From Actinomycetales bacterium (GTDB lineage Bacteria > Actinomycetota > Actinomycetes > Actinomycetales > Microbacteriaceae): a stretch of 6,904 nt of DNA. Both the position numbers and the translations under genes were made by a program. The notes beneath the pieces were generated by a model. The model was given only the letters and a program-made list of their open reading frames with translations, ran no database searches and was not told the origin of the DNA. The stretch is from assembly GCA_015655255.1 (NCBI GenBank), contig JAATFJ010000384.1:1-6904 (forward strand), read 5' to 3'. Numbering within the stretch: the first letter of the stretch is position 1; the number at the start of each line of letters is the position of its first letter. This document shows, one piece after another, positions 1 through 5,234 of the stretch.

Positions 1-1
1 C

Positions 2-304
2 GAGGACGTCCTCGTCGTCCAGCTCCGGCACACCGATGACCCCGTCTCCGCGCTCGCCGGAGGGGGAACGGCGGGAGGGACCGGCTCGCCGGACAGCTTC
101 GTCGCGCATCGCACGGTGGACCCGCCGCTGAGTCCCGGCGACCTGCTGCTCGCGCCGCACTACCGCACGGAATATGAGGAGACAGCGCGCATGGTGGACG
201 AGTCCGGCGATGTCCGGGGCGGTGCGGTCGAGGCCGTCTGGAAGGAGCTGGCTCAGGCGACGACGATCGAGGCCGTCGAGTATCGGGCGGAGCGGGTCGG
301 ATGA
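2..304 (+). CDS. 3' end of an unrecognised gene (partial, 5' truncated)
   Basis: The frame is open from base 2 to a TGA at 302-304 and gives 100 residues of a protein whose start lies outside the window. The last two thirds have normal high-GC coding character, for example the stretch LSPGDLLLAPHYRTEYEET, followed by an acidic helix-like tail that ends in RAERVG. A Gly/Thr/Ser-rich stretch at about residues 20-33 looks like a flexible loop. There is no membrane segment in the visible part. I do not recognise the family. The segment QLRHTDDPV followed by a TARM-containing helix is faintly reminiscent of the C-terminal part of alpha/beta-hydrolase-like proteins, but this is a guess and is not used as the call. 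The internal ATG at 191 and GTG at 116 are not likely starts, because the frame runs upstream without a stop to the window edge. The gene converges on the membrane-protein gene, with 13 bp between the two stop codons. Confidence 0.7.
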   Translation, partial: EDVLVVQLRHTDDPVSALAGGGTAGGTGSPDSFVAHRTVDPPLSPGDLLLAPHYRTEYEETARMVDESGDVRGGAVEAVWKELAQATTIEAVEYRAERVG

Positions 305-308
305 GTGG

Positions 309-332
309 CGAGCGCGGTCAGCGTCGTTTTTT
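309..332 (+). terminator. Possible intrinsic terminator of the left-edge gene
   Basis: Five bases after the TGA, 309-315 can pair with 321-326 (six pairs, one G-U, one bulged A at 311, loop of five). The stem is followed directly by six T residues at 327-332. This is the arrangement of a rho-independent terminator on the plus strand. The stem is short, and most of the element (from 318 on) lies within the last codons of the convergent gene, so the T run may only reflect its Lys-Lys codons. Confidence 0.35.
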
Positions 333-713
333 CTGGGGGCGGAGGATGAAGCCGAACACGCCGTTGATGAGGGAGATAAGGATCGCCGCGAGCACGCCCC
401 ACCAGAAGCTTTCCAGGCCCAGACCCCAGCCGAACCCGCTCGTGAGCTGTGCGGTGAGCCAGAGCAGGAAGCCGTTGATGACGAAGCCGATGAGTCCGAA
501 GGTCAGGAGGTACAGCGGGAACGCGATGATCTTGACGACCGTGCCGACGATGGTGTTGACGACGGCGAAGAGCGCGCCCACGGCGAGCAGCGTGAGGAGG
601 AACTGCAGGTCTCCGGCGGGCGGGAAGGCCGTGATCGTGATGCCCAGCAGCGGGATCAGCGACACGACCCAGAAGGCGAAGGCGTTCACGACGACACGGA
701 TGAGGAGGCGCAT
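318..713 (-). CDS. Phage holin family (DUF360/YvlD-like) four-helix membrane protein
   Basis: This encodes 131 residues from an ATG at 713. An alternative ATG at 731 adds six residues (MRHWAA); the shorter form is preferred because family members usually begin MR(L/F)LIR-like. Neither start has a good Shine-Dalgarno sequence. Four hydrophobic segments are clear, at about residues 4-28, 36-56, 60-90 and 102-124. They are linked by short loops and end in a basic tail (RPQKKRR), which suggests a cytoplasmic C-terminus. Length and pattern (N-terminal VVVNAFAFW, a GTVVKIIAFPLYLLTFG motif, a final ILISLINGVFGFIL helix) fit the Pfam Phage_holin_4_2 superfamily. The name is historical. These proteins are widespread chromosomal membrane proteins in actinobacteria, the physiological role is unknown, and there is no neighbouring lysin or other phage gene here. 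It is transcribed away from the gene-poor region, so its promoter should lie in 714-850, but I see no convincing -10 box there. Confidence 0.85.
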   Translation of the reverse strand: MRLLIRVVVNAFAFWVVSLIPLLGITITAFPPAGDLQFLLTLLAVGALFAVVNTIVGTVVKIIAFPLYLLTFGLIGFVINGFLLWLTAQLTSGFGWGLGLESFWWGVLAAILISLINGVFGFILRPQKKRR

Positions 714-1144
714 AGCTGCCCAGTGTCGCATGCGCGCCCGGAGAGCGGCTGAATGGCTGCGACCGCCCTCCGTCCTCGCGGCGGGATGAGGCGCGGGGAT
801 GAGATTCTCCGCATTCCCGATACGTTCCTCCTCCGCTCCTGCGGGGGCCGGAGCCGGTGCCGTCTAATGATCCGAGGGCGTGAACGTCGGGGGAGTGCAT
901 CGCCCGTGCGCCTCGCCCTAATCCGATTTCTGTGTTGCACGGCAGGACACTCGTGCGCCGTGTCGCTACTGGCCCGGTCACGACATCGCGAGGGGGATGG
1001 AATATGACGGGGGAACCCTCGTCCCCACCCGCGGACGAACGTGAATGCGTGAGGCCCGGGTTGTCGAGCGCCGAGCAGCACTTAGCCGGGGGTGCGGGGC
1101 GGCACACGCGCCTGTACCGCACCCTCTACAGGCAGGGATCCCAC

Positions 1145-1167
1145 CCGTGTTCCCTTTGGGGACATGG
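1145..1167. repeat. Inverted repeat / potential stem-loop 1
   Basis: Positions 1145-1154 can pair with 1158-1167 (ten pairs, two of them G-U) around the three-base loop TTT. There is no T run on either side, so it is not a standard terminator. It is the first of three stem-loops in about 100 bp upstream of the LAL regulator. Confidence 0.4.
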
Positions 1168-1180
1168 TCTCTGCCGAATT

Positions 1181-1225
1181 GGCGCTTCCGCCTTGCACCA
1201 GCCCTCACCGCAAGGCGGAAGCGTC
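1181..1225. repeat. Strong inverted repeat: 16-bp stem, 13-nt loop
   Basis: CGCTTCCGCCTTGC at 1183-1196 is repeated as its exact reverse complement at 1210-1223. The loop is 13 nt (1197-1209). With the outer G-C and G-U pairs the stem reaches 16 bp, 1181-1196 with 1210-1225. No T run follows on either strand, so a simple intrinsic terminator is not supported. It may act as an RNA hairpin in a leader or small RNA, as an actinobacterial terminator lacking a U-tract, or as a dispersed palindromic repeat. It lies about 220 bp before the regulator start. Confidence 0.6.
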
Positions 1226-1229
1226 CCTC

Positions 1230-1246
1230 CCCGGGTTCTTCCCGGG
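1230..1246. repeat. Inverted repeat / potential stem-loop 3
   Basis: CCCGGG at 1230-1235 recurs at 1241-1246 around the five-base loop TTCTT and can form a 6-bp all-GC hairpin. It begins only four bases after the 16-bp stem, so the two could stack in one transcript. CCCGGG is itself a palindrome, so a chance origin is possible in DNA this GC-rich. Confidence 0.35.
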
Positions 1247-1381
1247 CATACGCTATTCGCGATCCCCCGGCGGCAGAAGAGTAGCGGGGAGTGAAAGTCC
1301 GCGGTTATTGCGTGAGAGAGACGCGTAATAGATGAGGGGGTCCGTGCATCCCTTGTACAGGGGACATACCCGCGACGCGAG

Positions 1382-1404
1382 GGCGATGCCGGGAGAGCAT
1401 CGCC
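1382..1404. repeat. 8-bp inverted repeat upstream of the regulator
   Basis: GGCGATGC at 1382-1389 has its exact reverse complement GCATCGCC at 1397-1404, separated by seven bases. It lies 38 bp upstream of the outermost regulator start. It could be an operator for a dimeric protein or a hairpin in the 5' leader. Confidence 0.45.
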
Positions 1405-1407
1405 AAC

Positions 1408-1430
1408 CATCGGAACGACATTCGGAACGA
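1408..1430 (+). repeat. Tandem duplication directly before the regulator gene
   Basis: CATCGGAACGA (1408-1418) is followed immediately by CATTCGGAACGA (1419-1430), two copies that differ by one inserted T. The copies are about one helical turn apart on the same face of the DNA and end 11 bases before the first possible start codon. Direct repeats of this kind are the usual binding arrangement for MalT-like activators, so this is a candidate autoregulatory site. That role is inference. Confidence 0.4.
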
Positions 1431-1441
1431 GACAAGGCAGG

Positions 1442-3967
1442 GTGGGGGCGGTGGCGGCGACTCTTCGGGAGAGCGGGGTGAGGGACGGCGACTCGCAGCG
1501 CCTCACCTCGGCGCACGACTGGGCGGGATACTTCGCTCAGCCGGAGGGGATCTCCCTCATACCGCGTCCCCGTCTGCGGGACGCGGTAGTGGCGAGCCCC
1601 GCCCGGTGGTGCGAGATCGTGGGCATGGCTGGCATGGGACGCAGCACCCTGCTGGCTCAGGTGCTCGAAGAGCTCTCTATCCGGCACGAGGCCTGGATGC
1701 TCATCGAGCAGACCAAGGAGACCACCTCCTTCGCGGCCCTGTTCGCCTCCCTCTCCGAGGGCGAGCCCGCCAGAAGGCGCGCCGCCGGCTCGGAACTGCG
1801 CTCCGAGGTGCGCCTCGTCGCGGAACGCATCACGCAGCGAATGCACCAGCAGGACGCCTCCCGCTTCACCGTGCTCATCGACGACTTCGATTGGTGCGTC
1901 GCCCGCGGACAGCTGCCGCTCTTCTCGCAGTTGCTCTGCGAGGTGCCTTCCCTCCGGATCGTGACCGTGACGCTCGCCGCCATCGACGACGGCGCCGACA
2001 GTGCGCCGGGCGGCCTCCGCGAACAGGTGCTGTTCGACGATCTCTCGTTCACCGCGGAGGATCTCGAAGCCCTGTACCACGACAACAAGGAGCATCCGGC
2101 GGCCGCGTTCCTCGCGACGCCGGAACGTCGCGAGGAACTGCTCCGCGTCACCCGCGGATTCCCTCTGGCCGTCGGATTGGCGCTCGACCGCGGCGTCGGC
2201 CGGGACGCCGACGTGCTCCCCGCGTTCGTGCTGGACGAAGTGCTCGACGCGTTGCGCCGCGAACTCCCGCGGCGATATCCACGGTCCCTCGCGAGTGGAG
2301 GACCCCTCCAGGTTCTCCACATGCTGTCCTTTCTGCCGCGGGTCACCCTCCGGCACGTGCTCGGTCTCTTCCCCGAAGCCGATGCCTCGCTGACGATGCA
2401 GCTGCTCAAAATTGCCGCGCTGGACCCATCGAAGGCCCTCATCGCCGAGGAGTTCGTCTGGAGCGATGAGTCCTGGCAGTCCTTCCTTTCCTGGAACCTC
2501 TTCGATACCGCGACGCGGACGCGGCTCATCCGCCGACTCGAGGGCCTCGGCGACGTCACCGCTGTCTTCGGCCAGCACGTCTTCGCCGGTGAGCTGCGGC
2601 AGGCGAACCGTCTTCTCGAGCGTCGATTCCTCACCATCTACGAACAGGCCGCGCCCGAGGTCATCGCTCATCTGCTGAGCCTTCCTCCTCGTCTCCTGCA
2701 GCGGCTGCCCTATCTGCGGGTCATGCTGACGCTCGCGAATCCCCTTTCCGAGGCCGTGGACTTCCGGTCGGCCGCCCAGGAGATTGGCTCCTTCGCACAG
2801 CGGAAGGAGGACGATCCCGGTGTGTGCCTACTCGGCTGTGCGATCCGGGCCGTGGCTCTGTCCCGCTCTGGACAGATCGGCGCGGCGCGTCAGCGTGCCC
2901 ACGCCGTACTGAATGAGATCGCGCGCAATGCTTCTCTCTCCTCGTCCGACGATCTCGCTGTCCCGGAGGCCCGGGTGATCGCCCTGCTCGTGAGCCTCGC
3001 CTGCGGCGGCATCTCCGAAGAGCTCCCCGCGTGGAAGAGAGCGGTCGGCGAGCCGCTTCTCGACCGCCGGGGAGCCTCCGTGCAGCGACTCCGGGAGGCG
3101 CTGAGCTTCCGGGAGCGAGAAGTCGTGCTCACCGAGATGACGCAACGCGCCGCTGGATATCGCACCCTCATCCTCTCCGCCGAACAGTTGCAGCAGGAGG
3201 TCGAGAATTGGGCGGAGCTGGATCGGCTGCTCCTCACGAGTCCTCCGCCGTCCGGGCCCGCCCTCGACGATCAGGCGGCCGCGGGATCCTTCCTCGGCAG
3301 CCTGGGCGTCGACGAGTCCTCCCTGCCGCGACTCCTCGTCGACACCGCCGACAGCATGGCGCGGCTGCTCGTGGGGAACGTCAACGAGGCGACGGCGCTC
3401 GCCTCCCGTCTCATCCCTCCGTTCGCGCCGATCGTGCACGCCGCCATCGCGATGACACTCGCTCGTCCCGAGGACGCCCTCGAGTTGCTGCGCGGCGTGA
3501 GTCCCTCCCAAGGCGCGCGCATCGACGCCGTCGTGCACGTGCTCAGCGCCGCAGCCCTGCAACAGCTCGATCGGACGGAAGCGGCCGTGCGGACGCTTTC
3601 GGCCGCCGCCGGACTCCCGGACGCCGCGCTCGTCTTCGCCGCCATGCTGCTCTCCGAGTGCCAGCTGCACTCCCTCAGCGCGCTGTGCCCGTGGTTCGCG
3701 CGGGTCGCAGAGCGCGCGCGGAGGATCGGCTTCCTGGGGACGGGGCGCATTATCCCCGGTTCCCGCGTAACGGAGTCGCTGACCGTCCGTGAGCAGGAGG
3801 TGCTCCAGGGACTGGCCGACGGGCGGAATGCACGACAGATATCCGAGGACTTCTTCGTCAGCGTGAGCACCGTCAAGACCCACATCCGCGCCCTCTCCAA
3901 AAAGCTCGGCGCGAGCGGCCGCGAGGAGATCCTACGGACGGCGCGGCGGCTCGGGCTCCTCGACTGA
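1442..3967 (+). CDS. Large LuxR-family transcriptional regulator with P-loop ATPase (LAL/MalT architecture)
   Basis: This encodes 841 residues from the outermost GTG at 1442. In-frame GTGs at 1451 and 1478 are alternatives, and 1478 has the best Shine-Dalgarno sequence (GGGAG at 1467-1471, six bases upstream), giving 829 residues. Numbering here is from 1442. The N-terminus carries the LIPRPRL entry motif (about 39-45) seen before the ATPase of LAL regulators. A Walker A-like loop follows, GMAGMGRST at 61-69, then a Walker B motif FTVLIDDFDW at 142-151. The middle (about 400-760) is alpha-helical with TPR-like segments, for example at 462-492 and 695-730. Residues 780-841 form a canonical LuxR/GerE helix-turn-helix (LTVREQEVLQGLADG, recognition helix about 807-820, SVSTVKTHIRALSKKL). 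Such proteins are cytoplasmic ATP- and inducer-dependent activators. There is no signal peptide or membrane segment. Oddity: the invariant Walker A lysine is Arg67, which in most P-loop enzymes weakens or abolishes ATP hydrolysis. The gene ends 22 bp before the aminotransferase gene, on the same strand, but its target is unknown. Confidence 0.9.
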   Translation: MGAVAATLRESGVRDGDSQRLTSAHDWAGYFAQPEGISLIPRPRLRDAVVASPARWCEIVGMAGMGRSTLLAQVLEELSIRHEAWMLIEQTKETTSFAALFASLSEGEPARRRAAGSELRSEVRLVAERITQRMHQQDASRFTVLIDDFDWCVARGQLPLFSQLLCEVPSLRIVTVTLAAIDDGADSAPGGLREQVLFDDLSFTAEDLEALYHDNKEHPAAAFLATPERREELLRVTRGFPLAVGLALDRGVGRDADVLPAFVLDEVLDALRRELPRRYPRSLASGGPLQVLHMLSFLPRVTLRHVLGLFPEADASLTMQLLKIAALDPSKALIAEEFVWSDESWQSFLSWNLFDTATRTRLIRRLEGLGDVTAVFGQHVFAGELRQANRLLERRFLTIYEQAAPEVIAHLLSLPPRLLQRLPYLRVMLTLANPLSEAVDFRSAAQEIGSFAQRKEDDPGVCLLGCAIRAVALSRSGQIGAARQRAHAVLNEIARNASLSSSDDLAVPEARVIALLVSLACGGISEELPAWKRAVGEPLLDRRGASVQRLREALSFREREVVLTEMTQRAAGYRTLILSAEQLQQEVENWAELDRLLLTSPPPSGPALDDQAAAGSFLGSLGVDESSLPRLLVDTADSMARLLVGNVNEATALASRLIPPFAPIVHAAIAMTLARPEDALELLRGVSPSQGARIDAVVHVLSAAALQQLDRTEAAVRTLSAAAGLPDAALVFAAMLLSECQLHSLSALCPWFARVAERARRIGFLGTGRIIPGSRVTESLTVREQEVLQGLADGRNARQISEDFFVSVSTVKTHIRALSKKLGASGREEILRTARRLGLLD

Positions 3968-3977
3968 GCGGACCTCC

Positions 3978-3983
3978 TAGAGT
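3978..3983 (+). promoter_or_regulatory. -10-like box for a leaderless aminotransferase mRNA
   Basis: TAGAGT matches the TANNNT pattern of actinobacterial -10 boxes and lies exactly six bases before the GTG at 3990. There is no purine-rich Shine-Dalgarno sequence between them, so transcription probably begins at the start codon. No clear -35 hexamer is visible at the usual distance, which would fall within the last codons of the regulator gene. Confidence 0.5.
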
Positions 3984-3989
3984 GGTTCT

Positions 3990-5066
3990 GTGACCGAGCC
4001 CACTCTGCCCCGCATCCGTCCCGAGATCGCTGCCCTGCCGCCGTACCGCCAGGGCACGCAGGCAGGGCCTGACGCCTTCAAGCTCTCCAGCAATGAGAAC
4101 CCCTTCGCCCCGCTGCCCTCGGTGCTCCGGGCGCTGGAGGGCACCACCCCCATCAACCGGTACCCCGACGCCACGGCGGCGGCGCTGCGGACGCGCCTCG
4201 CCGAGAAGCACGGAGTCACCCTCGACCAGGTGCACGTCGCCGCGGGCAGTGTGTCGATCCTCTATCAGCTCATCGCCGCGACCGCCACGGCGGGCGACGA
4301 GGTCGTCTATCCCTGGCGCTCCTTCGAGGCCTACCCCGGGATCCCGCTCGTCTCCGGCGCGACGGGCGTCCCCGTCCCCCTCACCGCGGACTTCCACCAC
4401 GACCTCGACGCCCTCGCCGATGCCGTCACGGAGAGGACGCGGGCGATCCTCGTCTGCACCCCCAACAACCCCACCGGCCCCATCATCACGAGCGCGGAGT
4501 TCGCCGCCTTCGCGGAGCGCGTCCCGGGAGACGTGCTCATCATCCTCGACGAGGCCTACGCGGAGTTCGTCACCGACCCCGCGGCCGTCGATGGGCTCGC
4601 CGAGCACGTGTGGGAGGCGCATCCGAACGTCGTCGTTCTGCGCACCTTCTCCAAGGCGTACGGGCTCGCCGGTCTTCGCGTCGGTTACGCGATCGGTCAC
4701 GAGCGCGTGCTCGATGCGGCGCGCAGCACGGGCATCCCCCTTTCCGTCACCTCGGCCGCGGAGCGTGCGGCCCTCGCGAGCCTCGATGCGGAGGAGGAGC
4801 TCTTCGCCCGCGTGGCGACGATCGTCGAGCGCCGCCGCGTCCTCGTCGCCGGACTGCGCGCGCGGGGATGGGATGTGCCGGACACGCAGTCCAACTTCGT
4901 CTGGCTCCCTGCGGGAGACGCGACGGAGGAGCTCGCGGCCGCCTTCTTCTCTGCGGGTGTCGTCGTGCGCCCCTTCGCCGGTGATGGCGTGCGCATTTCG
5001 GTGGGGGAGAGCGAAGCGGTGACCCGGGTGCTCGAGGTCATCGACGCCCTCCCGCCGCGCGCCTAA
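3990..5066 (+). CDS. hisC: PLP-dependent aminotransferase, HisC family (HisC2/Pat type: histidinol-phosphate or aromatic amino acid transaminase)
   Basis: This is a class I/II fold-type I aminotransferase of 358 residues, the normal family length. Seen in the sequence: KLSSNENPF at 31-39 (substrate/cofactor entry motif), NNPTG at 159-163 (Asn contacting the PLP ring), DEAYAEF from Asp187 with Tyr190, the PLP Schiff-base lysine Lys222 in [17 protein letters not shown], Arg230 (phosphate of PLP), and Arg335 in GVRISVG (substrate carboxylate). All catalytic positions are present. The opening [11 protein letters not shown] and the stretches WRSFEAYPG and QSNFVWLP recall the mycobacterial HisC2/Pat protein (Rv3772) more than the HisC of a histidine operon, and no his gene is nearby. 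It may therefore mainly transaminate aromatic 2-oxoacids (phenylpyruvate, 4-hydroxyphenylpyruvate), with histidinol phosphate as a possible substrate. The GTG start at 3990 is supported by the N-terminal motif and by the -10-like box six bases upstream. The stop is followed by 168 bp before the E1 operon. Confidence 0.9.
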   Translation: MTEPTLPRIRPEIAALPPYRQGTQAGPDAFKLSSNENPFAPLPSVLRALEGTTPINRYPDATAAALRTRLAEKHGVTLDQVHVAAGSVSILYQLIAATATAGDEVVYPWRSFEAYPGIPLVSGATGVPVPLTADFHHDLDALADAVTERTRAILVCTPNNPTGPIITSAEFAAFAERVPGDVLIILDEAYAEFVTDPAAVDGLAEHVWEAHPNVVVLRTFSKAYGLAGLRVGYAIGHERVLDAARSTGIPLSVTSAAERAALASLDAEEELFARVATIVERRRVLVAGLRARGWDVPDTQSNFVWLPAGDATEELAAAFFSAGVVVRPFAGDGVRISVGESEAVTRVLEVIDALPPRA

Positions 5067-5206
5067 CGGCTCCCAGACCTGGCAGAACGTCCGCGGGCGG
5101 CGGCATCGGCCCGATCCGACTTCTCCGTCGCATTCCGAGCGGGGCATGAATCGGTGGACAAGGTCCTACGGCCTGCGCCATCCGTTGTCGGCACCCTCCA
5201 TCGCTG

Positions 5207-5223
5207 AGCCGAGAAGCTCGGCT
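5207..5223. promoter_or_regulatory. Operator-like palindrome adjoining the E1 operon promoter
   Basis: AGCCGAG (5207-5213) and CTCGGCT (5217-5223) are perfect reverse complements separated by three bases, giving a 17-bp dyad. Its right arm ends on the first base of the -10-like box at 5223-5228, so a bound dimer would cover the -35/-10 spacer and block RNA polymerase. The regulator is unknown. The rest of the 5067-5234 spacer shows only a short ATCGG-C-CCGAT palindrome at 5105-5115 and no clear terminator for the aminotransferase gene. Confidence 0.5.
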
Positions 5224-5228
5224 ACCGT
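5223..5228 (+). promoter_or_regulatory. -10-like box for a leaderless E1 operon mRNA
   Basis: TACCGT fits TANNNT and stands exactly six bases before the GTG at 5235, the same spacing as for the upstream aminotransferase gene. No Shine-Dalgarno sequence precedes the GTG. A -35 hexamer is not obvious; the region at the right distance (about 5200-5206) matches TTGACA poorly. Confidence 0.5.
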
Positions 5229-5234
5229 AGAACG

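Larger units (their letters stand above)
714..1441. other. Gene-poor divergent intergenic region with several inverted repeats
   Basis: These 728 bp separate the divergently transcribed membrane-protein and regulator genes. No reading frame here gives a recognisable protein. The open frames are Arg/Pro/Ser/Gly-rich shadows, typical of random high-GC DNA. The left part (714-930) shows nothing I can name. At 938-943 and 957-962 there is a 6-bp inverted repeat. From 1145 to 1246 three potential stem-loops follow one another, and a further inverted repeat and a tandem duplication lie at 1382-1430 just before the regulator. The octamer GGGGACAT occurs at 1158-1165 and again at 1360-1367. Base composition is less biased toward GC in 1300-1370 than in the flanking genes, as expected for promoter DNA, but no pair of -35/-10 boxes stands out. 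Confidence 0.6.

Noticed and set aside
318..713. Prophage remnant suggested by the 'phage holin' family name
   Set aside because: There is no lysin, integrase, structural gene or attachment site nearby. This family is a normal chromosomal gene in actinobacteria.
253..1122. Long minus-strand open frame (289 codons) covering the membrane-protein gene and upstream DNA
   Set aside because: It is rich in Arg, Pro, His and Ser with no recognisable domain, and it overlaps the clearly membrane-type gene in another frame. It is an artefact of few stops in high-GC DNA.
1181..1225. CRISPR repeat, tRNA or simple rho-independent terminator
   Set aside because: There is only one copy in the window, no spacer array, no cloverleaf or T-loop motif, and no T run after the stem.
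1004..1294. Small plus-strand frame starting with ATG at 1004 after a purine-rich GAGGGGGATGG
   Set aside because: The ribosome-site-like sequence is attractive. However, the 96-residue product is low-complexity and Pro/Gly/His-rich, contains a rare TTA codon, and runs straight through the strong inverted repeats, so coding is not supported.
1253..2671. 472-codon minus-strand open frame opposite the regulator
   Set aside because: Its composition is Glu/Gly/Arg/His-rich, as expected of the antisense of a GC-rich gene. The plus frame has clear ATPase motifs.
3873..5147. 424-codon minus-strand open frame opposite the aminotransferase
   Set aside because: It is an Arg/Gly/Asp-rich shadow. The plus strand encodes a complete aminotransferase with all catalytic residues.
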